Assembly: GCA_017852615.1 (NCBI GenBank)
Contig: JAFMKX010000003.1
Span: 1 to 49,942 of the forward strand
Source: Pontimonas sp.
Lineage (GTDB): Bacteria; Actinomycetota; Actinomycetes; Actinomycetales; Microbacteriaceae
Direction of reading: 5' to 3'
Length of the DNA stretch: 49,942 nt
Part shown: positions 1-7,489 of the stretch, piece by piece
Position numbering within the stretch: position 1 is the stretch's first letter
Layout of the letters: each line of letters opens with the position of its first letter
Program-made: the position numbers and the translations under genes
Notes under the pieces: generated by a model
Seen by the model: only the letters and a program-made list of their open reading frames with translations
The model's database searches: none
What the model was told of the DNA's origin: nothing

Positions 1-80
1 GGTCCAGGGCTTGAGGGCAGGGCAAGAACACCGGAAATTTCTAATCCGCTTTGCAGAGGAAGAGAAACATCGGTGGGCAT
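1..80 (-). CDS. 5' end of an unidentified gene, cut by window edge
   Basis: Just downstream of the RNase J gene on the same strand, an ATG at 80 opens a frame that runs without a stop to the window edge, giving at least 26 residues that begin MPTDVSLPLQSGLEISGVLA. A GAGG stretch lies about 11 nt upstream, inside the end of the RNase J gene, and only five bases separate that stop from this ATG, so the two are probably cotranscribed. The fragment has no diagnostic motif. The pattern of a hydrophobic strand followed by a Pro-rich turn would fit an alpha/beta-hydrolase N-terminus, but this is a guess. Confidence 0.5.
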   Translation of the reverse strand, partial: MPTDVSLPLQSGLEISGVLALPSSPG

Positions 81-85
81 AGTCG

Positions 86-1765
86 CTAGGCCTCGATCAC
101 AACCGGAACAATCATCGGCCGGCGTCGATGTTGGGTACTGACCCATCGGCCAATGGTCCTGCGCACGACCTGTTGGAAAGATGCCGTGTCGCGAGTTCCT
201 TTGGCCGCTGCGTCTTCCAGTGCCTTGACAATCTCGGGGCGCACATCATCAAATATGGAGTCATCGGGAGCAAAACCGCGAGCATGGATTTCCGGCCCCA
301 CAATGATTTTTCCGGATTGTGCATCCATCGCAATAAAGATCGAGATGAATCCTTCCTCGGCAAGAATGCGCCGGTCTTTGAGATCGGCTTCGGTAATTTC
401 CCCAACCGTAGAGCCATCGACATAGACAAATCCAATGTCTAGTTGTCCCGTCACGGTGGCGTTACCCCCGCGCACATCAACCACGGTTCCGTTTTCCCCG
501 ATCACCGTGTTGTCTCGTGGCACACCCGATTCAATCGCAATTTCAGCGTTTGCCCGCAAATGCCGTGCTTCGCCGTGAATAGGCATGACGTTGCGCGGTT
601 TGACGATGTTGTAGCAATACAACAATTCCCCTGCTGCGGCGTGGCCAGAGACATGGACTTTGGCATTTCCTTTGTGCACCACGTTGGCGCCGAGATCGAT
701 CAAGCCATTGATGACCCGATACACGGCGTTTTCGTTGCCGGGAATCAAACTCGAGGCGAGGATCACCGTGTCTCCGGGGCCAATCTCAATGGTGGCGTGT
801 TCTTTGTTTGCCATCCGCGCTAAGCCGGCCATCGGTTCACCTTGGGACCCGGTGGTCATATAGAGCACTCGGTCATCGGGCATTTCCAGGGCCTTCTTGG
901 GATCGACCAGGGTTCCTTCGGGAACGTGGAGATAGCCAAGCTCTTGGGCAATACCCATGTTGCGCACCATCGAACGCCCGACCAACGCAACTTTGCGGTT
1001 GCTGATCACGGCTGCATCCATCACCTGCTGGACCCGATGGACGTGAGAGGCAAAACTCGCCACAATAACCCGCCGGGGTGCCTTATGCACAATTTGTTCC
1101 AGGATGGGTCCGATATCGGCCTCTCTGGGGGTGAAACCAGGAACATCCGCGTTGGTGGAATCGACCATGAAAAGATCAACGCCTTCTTCACCCAGTCGCG
1201 CGAAGCTCCGCAGGTCGGTCAGGCGTCCATCCAGGGGAAGCTGGTCCATCTTGAAATCCCCGGTGTGGAGCACACTGCCGGCCTCACTGCGAATCATGAC
1301 TGCCAAAGCATCTGGAATCGAGTGGTTCACCGCCACAAATTCGAGGTCGAAAGGACCCAGTTTTTCTCTGCCCCCTTCTTCCACTGCATGCGTAAGCGGA
1401 GCAATGCGATGTTCTTTGAGCTTGGCTTCGATGAGAGCCAGAGTGAGAGTCGTTCCCAAGATGGGAATATCGTTGCGAAGCTTCAACAGGTAGGGAACGG
1501 CGCCAATGTGGTCTTCGTGACCGTGGGTGAGCATGATCGCCAGGACATCATCCAAACGGTGACGAATCGGCTCAAAATCAGGCAGGATGAGGTCCACGCC
1601 CGGCTGCGTTTCTTCCGGAAATAAGACGCCGCAGTCGACAATCAACAATTTTTTGTTCAGTTCGAACACGGTCATGTTTCGGCCGATTTCGCCTATGCCC
1701 CCGAGAGGGATGACGCGCAGAGTCCCCGCTTCTAAGGCTGGGGGGTCTAACAGGGGTTGGGGCAT
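86..1765 (-). CDS. rnj: Ribonuclease J
   Basis: Metallo-beta-lactamase/beta-CASP ribonuclease with endo- and 5'-3' exonuclease activity in RNA processing and decay. The zinc-binding motif LTHGHEDHIGA is clear near residue 80, with the later conserved D of HTGDFK and the H of SGHAAAGE (beta-CASP region). A C-terminal domain follows. About 559 residues, the usual length. I chose the ATG at 1765 (MPQPLLDPPALEAG) because AAGGA lies directly upstream; a longer frame from 1858 would reach 93 bases back and overlap the 3' end of dapA. It begins 10 bp after the dapA stop. The dapA-rnj pairing is typical of Actinobacteria. Confidence 0.95.
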   Translation of the reverse strand: MPQPLLDPPALEAGTLRVIPLGGIGEIGRNMTVFELNKKLLIVDCGVLFPEETQPGVDLILPDFEPIRHRLDDVLAIMLTHGHEDHIGAVPYLLKLRNDIPILGTTLTLALIEAKLKEHRIAPLTHAVEEGGREKLGPFDLEFVAVNHSIPDALAVMIRSEAGSVLHTGDFKMDQLPLDGRLTDLRSFARLGEEGVDLFMVDSTNADVPGFTPREADIGPILEQIVHKAPRRVIVASFASHVHRVQQVMDAAVISNRKVALVGRSMVRNMGIAQELGYLHVPEGTLVDPKKALEMPDDRVLYMTTGSQGEPMAGLARMANKEHATIEIGPGDTVILASSLIPGNENAVYRVINGLIDLGANVVHKGNAKVHVSGHAAAGELLYCYNIVKPRNVMPIHGEARHLRANAEIAIESGVPRDNTVIGENGTVVDVRGGNATVTGQLDIGFVYVDGSTVGEITEADLKDRRILAEEGFISIFIAMDAQSGKIIVGPEIHARGFAPDDSIFDDVRPEIVKALEDAAAKGTRDTASFQQVVRRTIGRWVSTQHRRRPMIVPVVIEA

Positions 1766-1775
1766 GAAGTCCTTA

Positions 1776-2750
1776 CTAGCGCGTGGTGCCGGCAACTTTG
1801 GGCAAAGCGCCTCCCGCTGCAGCGTTGCGGTCTGGCCTGAAGTTAGAGAAGTCAACACCGGGAACGCCGTGGACCAACGCGATGTCGTTTTCGATAATGG
1901 CTGCTTCAGATTCTTCGGGACCCACTAAGGGAAGTCGAACTCGCGCCGACCCAATCCGACCCAAGCCCTGCAGGATGTATTTCGTCGCCACGGTACCGGG
2001 CACGTGGGTCATGGTGGCCCGAACAAGGGGCTCTAAGAGTTTGTGTTGGGCAGTCGCGGTGTGTAAATCACCGGCATTGACCGCGTCGACCATCAAGCGA
2101 TACGGTTCTGGCGCAATGTTGGCGGTGACACCAATCAGCCCCGCTCCCCCAATCGCCAGGGTGGGCAAGGCGTTAGCGTCGTCTCCAGCGAAATAAATCA
2201 AATCCGTGTTGTTCATCACCCGGGACACTTCGCTGAGATCACCCTTGGCGTCTTTCACCGCGACAATGTTGGGGTGTTTGGCCGCGCGCAACAGAGTGTC
2301 GTAGGTGATTTCGATCCCGGAGCGTCCGGGAATGTCATACAAAATAACGGGCAAATCAGTGGCATCTGAAATCATCCGGAAATGGGTCAGCACCCCGGCT
2401 TGAGTGGGTTTGTTGTAATACGGGGTGACGATCATGACACCATCAGCACCGGCTTTTTCACTGGCTTTATAGAGCTCAATCGCGTGAGCAGTCTCGTTGG
2501 AACCGCCTCCGGTGATGATCTTCGCCCGTCCGGAGGAGACTGACTTTCCTGTGGTGACCAGCTGGATTTTTTCCGCGTCGGTCAACGTGGAGGTCTCTCC
2601 CGTTGTCCCGGTGACCACCAGTCCATCAGCACCGTGAGAAATCAGGGTGTCCATCAGGGACTCGACGCCCGGCCAATCGACTTCGCCCTCAAAGGTCATG
2701 GGTGTCACCATGGCTACCAGAACCTGGCCGAAGGGGTTGTTGACTATCAC
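1776..2750 (-). CDS. dapA: 4-hydroxy-tetrahydrodipicolinate synthase
   Basis: Condenses pyruvate with aspartate semialdehyde, the first committed step of lysine and diaminopimelate synthesis, in the cytoplasm. The Class I aldolase TIM barrel is complete at 324 residues. The phosphate-loop-like TGTTGE motif is near residue 48, the proton-relay Tyr lies in LYDIPGRSG near 138, and the Schiff-base Lys is in VAVKDAKGD (about residue 166). The start codon is GTG at 2750. It lies 43 bp after thyX on the same strand and is followed closely by rnj, so thyX-dapA-rnj is probably one transcription unit; dapB, the next enzyme of the pathway, is about 4.4 kb away on the same strand. Confidence 0.97.
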   Translation of the reverse strand: MIVNNPFGQVLVAMVTPMTFEGEVDWPGVESLMDTLISHGADGLVVTGTTGETSTLTDAEKIQLVTTGKSVSSGRAKIITGGGSNETAHAIELYKASEKAGADGVMIVTPYYNKPTQAGVLTHFRMISDATDLPVILYDIPGRSGIEITYDTLLRAAKHPNIVAVKDAKGDLSEVSRVMNNTDLIYFAGDDANALPTLAIGGAGLIGVTANIAPEPYRLMVDAVNAGDLHTATAQHKLLEPLVRATMTHVPGTVATKYILQGLGRIGSARVRLPLVGPEESEAAIIENDIALVHGVPGVDFSNFRPDRNAAAGGALPKVAGTTR

Positions 2751-2781
2751 CCGCTAAGGCTAGCGTTACCTACCCCCCGCT

Positions 2782-2803
2782 CGCACCCCTTCGTTAGGGG
2801 GCG
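2782..2803 (-). terminator. Hairpin at the thyX stop codon
   Basis: The arms CCCCT and AGGGG enclose a 5-base loop, extended by CGC/GCG across a one-base bulge. The thyX stop codon lies inside the hairpin and dapA starts 43 bp further on. There is no T-run after it on the minus strand, so it may be a partial terminator or processing hairpin between thyX and dapA rather than a strong Rho-independent stop. Confidence 0.35.
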
Positions 2804-3525
2804 ACCCGACCATTGTCACTGAAAGTTTTCGCGGTCATCGGCATGAGTGGAGCCCACAAGGCCTCCATCTTGTCAGCGACCATTTCTATTTCTCGCTGCG
2901 GGAACGAGGGGAAATGGGTGCCTTCACGCTTGGTGCGAAGGCTCAGGAAGTTCATCAAGCTTCGGGCGTTCATCGTCACATACATGCTCGAGTAGAGCGT
3001 CACGGGCAATACGGCTCGCGCCACTTCCCTCGCTACACCCGCCTCCAGCATGCGCTGGTAACTCTCGTAAGCAGCGCTACACACCGTGCGAATTTCGTCT
3101 TGCACCAACGCTGTTTGTTCAGCAGTACCGTCTTCGAAGTCGTAAGCACCGGGCTTTCCTACTTGAACGAGTTTGCGCTGCGGCCCTGGCATATAAAACA
3201 CGGGTCGCAATTCGCGATAACGGCCGCTCTCTTCGTTATAGGACGCGATTCGGTGGCGCATAAATTCACGGAACACAAAGATGGGCGCCTGGACATAGAA
3301 GGTCAAAGAATTGTGCTCAAAAGGGGAACCATGACGATCTCGCATCAGGTAATTGATCAGGCCCTGGTCGCGATCGGTAGCAGCGTCGTGTGCGGCCGCC
3401 GATTCCAGGGTCTGTTCTCCCTGTGTGGAAACTCGCGCGGCAAAGAGAACGTCGGCGTCGCTGGCGCTGTGCCGAATCAGTTCCACCGTCACGTCAGTCC
3501 GAAATTCGATGTCCTCGAGCGCCAT
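2794..3525 (-). CDS. thyX: Flavin-dependent thymidylate synthase ThyX
   Basis: Methylates dUMP to dTMP using methylene-tetrahydrofolate and FAD/NADPH. The ThyX signature is present as RHRIASYNEESGRY near residue 85, with a conserved Arg-rich C-terminal half (LRTKREGTHFPSFPQRE). About 243 residues, within the normal range. The ATG at 3525 (MALEDIEF) is preferred because GAGAGG lies 8 nt upstream; six extra codons are possible from 3543. First gene of the apparent thyX-dapA-rnj unit and divergent from the thioredoxin gene. No thyA is seen in the window. Confidence 0.96.
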   Translation of the reverse strand: MALEDIEFRTDVTVELIRHSASDADVLFAARVSTQGEQTLESAAAHDAATDRDQGLINYLMRDRHGSPFEHNSLTFYVQAPIFVFREFMRHRIASYNEESGRYRELRPVFYMPGPQRKLVQVGKPGAYDFEDGTAEQTALVQDEIRTVCSAAYESYQRMLEAGVAREVARAVLPVTLYSSMYVTMNARSLMNFLSLRTKREGTHFPSFPQREIEMVADKMEALWAPLMPMTAKTFSDNGRVAP

Positions 3526-3634
3526 CGTGAGCCCTCTCTGCAAACCAAGCTGAGCTAAGCCTAGAGCGGTCCTTCGTAACGCTTTGTCATATCCAGGCGC
3601 GCCACCACAATTCCCGCCTACAGTGAGATGTCAT

Positions 3635-4093
3635 ATGGACCCCCTCTGGATAGCTTTGGTCGTCGTCGGGCTCGTGATTGCCTCGACGCTGCTCGGCTTT
3701 GCCTGGCAAAACCGCCAGGGCCTGGTGACCAGAACTCGCCAGGTTTCACTGCCACCGGATGTCCCCGTTGCGCTCGTGGAGGCGACCACCCGCCTGACCC
3801 TGCTGCAATTTTCTGGTCCGTTTTGTTCCTACTGTGCTGCGATGCGGCGCGTCCTATTCGAAGCAGCAGACAAGAACCCCCGCGAGGTCTCTTTCCGCGA
3901 AGTCGATATCACCGACTATCCGGAACTCACTCGCTCACTCCGGATTAGCCAAACACCAACCACACTTCTGGTGAGCCACACTGGCCACCTCATCTCCCGT
4001 ATCAACGGCGCCGCGAAACCACCCGTGGTGGCCCAGGAAATCCACGAAGCACTCGAAACGAGAAAGGCACAATCTGATGAATACCTCATCTAA
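3635..4093 (+). CDS. Membrane-anchored thioredoxin-like protein
   Basis: 152 residues from the ATG at 3635 (MDPLWIALVV). Residues 4-23 form a membrane segment; a thioredoxin fold follows with the redox pair in GPFCSYCAAM (Cys64 and Cys67) and a cis-Pro region (ISQTPTTLLV). The pair faces outward if the N-terminus is cytoplasmic, as expected for a thiol-disulfide exchange protein, although orientation is inferred. A longer frame from 3584 adds 17 poorly convincing residues. A TACAGT -10-like hexamer lies about 20 nt upstream. It overlaps the DUF4395 gene by 17 nt, a linkage often seen for this thioredoxin type. Confidence 0.85.
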   Translation: MDPLWIALVVVGLVIASTLLGFAWQNRQGLVTRTRQVSLPPDVPVALVEATTRLTLLQFSGPFCSYCAAMRRVLFEAADKNPREVSFREVDITDYPELTRSLRISQTPTTLLVSHTGHLISRINGAAKPPVVAQEIHEALETRKAQSDEYLI

Positions 4094-4571
4094 ACCCAGT
4101 AAGGATATTGATCCGCGCGGTCCACGCTTTGGCGCGGGCATCACCGCCGTGTTGCTCCTGATCACGATTGTGCTGGGTCTGGTGGAGCTTCCTCTTCCGG
4201 GGGATATCCTGGCGCGAGCAGGTCAAGGGTCGTTCCTTCAACTAGCCGTCATCACCGCAATTTTTGCCTGGGGCACTTTTGCGGGGATTTCCCGGCACCC
4301 CTGGGGATTTCTGTTCAAAAAACTTGTGCGCCCCCGGTTATCGCCACCGGCTTTCATGGAAGCGCCCGAGCCTCCCACCTTTGCTCAGCTAGTGGGGTTG
4401 TTGGTCACCGGTGTCGGAATCGTGTTGCACCTTGCGGGAGTCCCCTATGGCCTGGTGGCGGCGGCAAGCGCTGCCTTTATTGCAGCGTTTCTCAATTCTG
4501 TCTTCGGGTTGTGCCTAGGGTGCGAGCTCTATGCACTGCTGGTGAGAGCACGACTTGTCCGATCAACCTGA
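4077..4571 (+). CDS. DUF4395 family membrane protein
   Basis: 164 residues with the DUF4395 N-terminal signature IDPRGPRFGAGITAV and about four hydrophobic segments (near 21-40, 54-75, 104-125 and 128-152). The last loop has two cysteines (GLCLGCELYALL), a spacing that could take part in disulfide exchange. It overlaps the membrane thioredoxin by 17 nt, so the two are probably translated together and may act together. The biochemical function of the family is unknown; a role in thiol redox at the membrane is inferred from the neighbour and the Cys pair. Confidence 0.82.
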   Translation: MNTSSKPSKDIDPRGPRFGAGITAVLLLITIVLGLVELPLPGDILARAGQGSFLQLAVITAIFAWGTFAGISRHPWGFLFKKLVRPRLSPPAFMEAPEPPTFAQLVGLLVTGVGIVLHLAGVPYGLVAAASAAFIAAFLNSVFGLCLGCELYALLVRARLVRST

Positions 4572-4604
4572 GTTCTCGGTGGGAAAGTGCCGGCAGGCCT
4601 CGCT

Positions 4605-4637
4605 AAGTGACTAAAAAAGTGGTTCTATTACAACCAC
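4605..4637 (+). promoter_or_regulatory. Candidate promoter with overlapping dyad upstream of osmC
   Basis: A dyad GTGGTT-7 nt-AACCAC lies at 4619-4637. It covers the spacer and -10 of a plausible promoter: GTGACT as -35 (about 4607-4612) and TACAAC as -10 (4629-4634... within the dyad), separated by 16 nt. The arrangement is what one expects for a repressor site. Which regulator binds is unknown; MarR/OhrR-type control of OsmC/Ohr genes is the usual precedent. Confidence 0.4.
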
Positions 4638-4662
4638 ACACTTAACCCAGGGGGAGCACACC

Positions 4663-5088
4663 ATGGCCGTTACCAGCGAAGCGAAGACCCAATGGCAGGG
4701 AAGCCTTGTCGAAGGGTCCGGATCCACTGCTTTGATTTCCTCCGGAGCGGGAGAATTTCCCGTCACGTGGGCGGCTCGTAGCGAAGGACAAACCGGCCTA
4801 ACCAACCCGGAAGAGCTTCTGGGTGCAGCTCACTCCGCGTGCTACTCGATGGCCCTAAGCCACGCATTGACCGGTGCCGGGCTTCCTCCCACCTCGCTGG
4901 AGGTAACGGCAGCCGTTACTTTTGTTCCCGGCGAAGGTATTACCGGTTCTCACCTCTTAGTCCTAGCCACCATTCCTGGTATCGATGAAGAAACCTTTAA
5001 CACCCATGCCCAGGAGGCCAAGACCAACTGCCCCGTGTCGCAGGCTCTTACCGGGATTCCGATTACTCTCGAGGCAACCCTGCGCTAA
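4663..5088 (+). CDS. OsmC-family peroxidase (organic hydroperoxide resistance)
   Basis: 141 residues with the two reactive cysteines of the OsmC/Ohr fold, Cys60 in AAHSACYSM and Cys123 in TNCPVSQAL, which reduce organic and fatty-acid hydroperoxides. A strong GGGGGAG ribosome-binding site precedes the ATG. The stop codon overlaps the next start as TAATG, so the epimerase gene behind it is translationally coupled. A dyad over the candidate promoter suggests its own regulation, separate from the thioredoxin pair upstream. A second OsmC-family protein is encoded at 11233-11700. Confidence 0.92.
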   Translation: MAVTSEAKTQWQGSLVEGSGSTALISSGAGEFPVTWAARSEGQTGLTNPEELLGAAHSACYSMALSHALTGAGLPPTSLEVTAAVTFVPGEGITGSHLLVLATIPGIDEETFNTHAQEAKTNCPVSQALTGIPITLEATLR

Positions 5089-5984
5089 TGGTGAGTGTCC
5101 TTATTGCCGGTGCCAGCGGAACAATCGGCACCGCGCTCCAAGCGGTGTTGCGCGAAAACGGACACAACGTCCACACGCTGGTGCGCAGAAAACCCCGCGG
5201 CCACACGGAACACCAATGGTCCCCGGAAAATCACCAGATTGACTCAGGAATTATCAACCACGTTGATGCTGTGGTGAACCTCTCCGGCGCTTCCATTTCA
5301 CGCATGCCCTGGAGCGCACGGCACAAGGAATTGATCCTCTCCTCTCGGGTCAACGCGACGAAGACGCTCGCGCAAGCAATCAAGAAATCACCAACTCCTC
5401 CTCAGGTGTTGCTCCAAGGCAGCGCCGTGGGTTTTTATGGAGATCGCGGCGAAGAATCGCTGGACGAAACATCGAAGCGTGGCAGCGGTTACCTATCCGA
5501 TGTCGTGGTGGCCTGGGAGAAAGCAGCCACCCCCACAGCCTTGAAGAAGACCAGAGTCATCTATGCGCGCACCGGCTTAGTTGTTGGCCACGCCGGAGCC
5601 ATGGCACCGCTTCGACTTCAAACCCTTGTGGGCCTAGGCGGCAAGGTCGGCCCTGGCACACAGTGGTGGCCGTGGATTAGCTTGCATGATGAAGTTCGAG
5701 CGTTAGTGCATCTGATCACTCATAACACTGCCGAAGGAGTGTTCAATCTGGTGGGACCCACACCCGCGACCGCCTCAAAGCTCACGCACGAACTAGCGCA
5801 GGCCATGAAGCGTCCCCACCTCATCGGATTGCCCAGTTTCGCTATTCGGGCACTGCTCGGAGAAGCAGGCGTTGCGCTACTGCTGACGTCCCAGCACATT
5901 GCGCCGAGCAGGCTTCACGAATCCGGATTTAGCTTCTCTGAGCCCACGGTGCACGACGCCATCGCGAGAATGCTTCGGGACTAA
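5088..5984 (+). CDS. TIGR01777-family NAD(P)-dependent epimerase
   Basis: 298 residues of extended short-chain dehydrogenase fold, with the Rossmann glycine motif GASGTIGTAL at residues 7-16 and the family-typical VNLSGASI near 66 and GSAVGFYGDRGEE near 107. Members (YfcH, plant SulA) are nucleotide-sugar-epimerase-like; their substrate is not established. The gene overlaps the OsmC stop by one base. Its 3' end overlaps the convergent TPR-type membrane protein by four bases. Confidence 0.9.
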   Translation: MVSVLIAGASGTIGTALQAVLRENGHNVHTLVRRKPRGHTEHQWSPENHQIDSGIINHVDAVVNLSGASISRMPWSARHKELILSSRVNATKTLAQAIKKSPTPPQVLLQGSAVGFYGDRGEESLDETSKRGSGYLSDVVVAWEKAATPTALKKTRVIYARTGLVVGHAGAMAPLRLQTLVGLGGKVGPGTQWWPWISLHDEVRALVHLITHNTAEGVFNLVGPTPATASKLTHELAQAMKRPHLIGLPSFAIRALLGEAGVALLLTSQHIAPSRLHESGFSFSEPTVHDAIARMLRD

Positions 5985-6430
5985 GCCGTAGGGCCCTTCG
6001 AGAGCCCTATCGCCCTCCGCACAGCCCAGCGAGCTCGGCGTCGATCTCCCGAGGCGTCATAGGCCAACCCAAGTCGCAACCATGCTTGCCACGATTCAGG
6101 GTTTTCTTGTGCCGCGGCGGCAAAATCCTCAAACACCTTCTGAGCTTGGGCACGATCAGCTCGCCCACTGGGAGTTATCGAAAACTCCTCGTGAGGCATT
6201 CCCCCTTCGGCCTCCAGGGCCTTCATGAGTCGACTGGAGACAACGGCAAAGCGCAGTTCGAAGGCGAGGGCCCACGCTCCCACTACGGGCAACACCACCA
6301 AGGCATAGCCCATCGCGACAACCAGCGCGGAGGAATCATTGATGAGAATCCAGGCGTAGTTGAGGGTAAAAGCCAGATACACCACAAGCAGCACCGCCAT
6401 AAAAAGGGCGCCGACTAGTGGACGGTTCAC
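5981..6430 (-). CDS. Small membrane protein with a TPR-like C-terminus
   Basis: 149 residues. Two hydrophobic segments (about 6-27 and 35-60) are followed by a soluble part whose end (ENPESWQAWLRLGLAYDASGDRRRARWAVRRA) reads like one tetratricopeptide unit. It starts within the dapB stop (4-nt ATGA overlap), so it is translated from the dapB message. Function unknown; the TPR-like helix pair suggests protein binding at the membrane. The name of the family is not clear to me. Confidence 0.8.
   Translation of the reverse strand: MNRPLVGALFMAVLLVVYLAFTLNYAWILINDSSALVVAMGYALVVLPVVGAWALAFELRFAVVSSRLMKALEAEGGMPHEEFSITPSGRADRAQAQKVFEDFAAAAQENPESWQAWLRLGLAYDASGDRRRARWAVRRAIGLSKGPTA
5989..6009. terminator. 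Hairpin at convergent gene ends
   Basis: TAGGGC and GCCCTA pair across a 9-base loop, directly after the epimerase stop and inside the last codons of the opposing gene. It could end transcription in either direction, but there is no T-tract on either side, so it is a weak call. Confidence 0.3.
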
Positions 6431-7164
6431 GACGAAGGCGCGTTCACAGCGTGCTCAAGGCCCACCGTCAGACCCGAGCTCTGGTGAAGAAAACGAAGCG
6501 CTAAGGCAATACCGGCAGAATAAGCGTCGCGCGCATGGGTCGTGTGCGACACCGTGAGGGTCTCCCCCGTGCCGCCAAACACAACATCTTGCTGAGCCAG
6601 AACTCCGTTGAGGCGCAAAGAATGCACCGGAATACCCTGAATCTGGTCGCCTCGGGCGCTCTGGTTACTGTGCGGAGCGATCACTCCCCCTCGCTCGCGG
6701 CGAACTTCCGCGATTTCTTCTGCCGTGCGCACAGCGGTGCCGGAGGGAGAATCTACTTTGCTGGCGTGATGCGTTTCCACAATTTCAATGGACTCAAAGT
6801 GTTCGGCAATAGTTTTGGCCACCATGGTCTGAAGAGTCGACCCCAGGGAAAAGTTAGGAACGACAAACGCTGCTAATCCGGGGCTCTTCTCCAGCGCTTT
6901 CTCTAGTTCTTTGAGGCGATCCGCTGACCAGCCACTGGTACCCACCAACACCTTGATGCCCTGGGAGAGCGCAAACTCCACCACCGTCTTGGACACACTG
7001 GGCAGTGTGACATCAACGGCAATATCTGCGCCCAACATTTCTTGTAAATCACTGCGGGAGTCGAGGCTTGCCACCAGGGTCATATCCGGCATGGCCGAGA
7101 CAACCTGGGCTACCTGGGACCCCAAACGACCCGTTGCACCAATAACCGCTACACGTGTAGGCAT
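6427..7164 (-). CDS. dapB: 4-hydroxy-tetrahydrodipicolinate reductase
   Basis: NAD(P)H-dependent reductase of the lysine/diaminopimelate pathway acting on the DapA product. Residues 3-12 hold the Rossmann motif (VAVIGATGRLG), and the catalytic and substrate-binding segment ETHHASKVDSPSGTA is intact near residue 130. About 245 residues, normal length. I use the ATG at 7164 (MPTRVAV) because AGGA sits 8-9 nt upstream; the frame could also start two codons earlier at a TTG. Separated from the CsoR-type gene by 34 bp on the same strand. Confidence 0.96.
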   Translation of the reverse strand: MPTRVAVIGATGRLGSQVAQVVSAMPDMTLVASLDSRSDLQEMLGADIAVDVTLPSVSKTVVEFALSQGIKVLVGTSGWSADRLKELEKALEKSPGLAAFVVPNFSLGSTLQTMVAKTIAEHFESIEIVETHHASKVDSPSGTAVRTAEEIAEVRRERGGVIAPHSNQSARGDQIQGIPVHSLRLNGVLAQQDVVFGGTGETLTVSHTTHARDAYSAGIALALRFLHQSSGLTVGLEHAVNAPSS

Positions 7165-7198
7165 GGGCAAATCCTACAAGTCAGATGGCCGTGCCGGT

Positions 7199-7468
7199 TT
7201 AGGAAAGACTGAGGAAGAGCTTTTCTAGGTCCTCCACGCTCAAATCCCCGTCCTTGCCACCCTCCTCAGACATGCATTCCTTCATTGCGGTAGCGATAAT
7301 CGAAAAGCCTGCTTTATCCAGTGCGCCCGCCACAGCAGAAAGCTGGGTGACGACGGAACGGCAATCTTTTCCCTGTTCCACCATCGAAATCACCGCGCCT
7401 AATTGACCTTGGGCTCGGCGTAACCGATTCAATACCGGCTTCATATCTGTTGCTTCGTGTTCAGCCAT
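7199..7468 (-). CDS. CsoR/RcnR-family repressor, CstR (persulfide-sensor) type
   Basis: 89-residue all-helical repressor of the DUF156 family. The RRAQGQL helix is present near residues 17-23. In copper sensors the ligands are Cys36, His61 and Cys65; here Cys36 and Cys65 are kept at the same numbers but position 61 is Ala, and position 81 is not Glu. Two cysteines without the histidine is the CstR pattern, which reacts with persulfides rather than binding Cu(I). It is encoded 21 bp behind a CoA-disulfide reductase with a rhodanese domain, which supports the sulfur reading, and a family-type operator stands at that operon's promoter. RBS AAGGAG is strong. Confidence 0.88.
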   Translation of the reverse strand: MAEHEATDMKPVLNRLRRAQGQLGAVISMVEQGKDCRSVVTQLSAVAGALDKAGFSIIATAMKECMSEEGGKDGDLSVEDLEKLFLSLS

Positions 7469-7489
7469 GTTATTTCTCCTTGGGGTGAC

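Noticed and set aside
842-1624. A 260-codon plus-strand frame opposite RNase J
   Set aside because: Shadow frame with no family resemblance; RNase J is unambiguous on the other strand.
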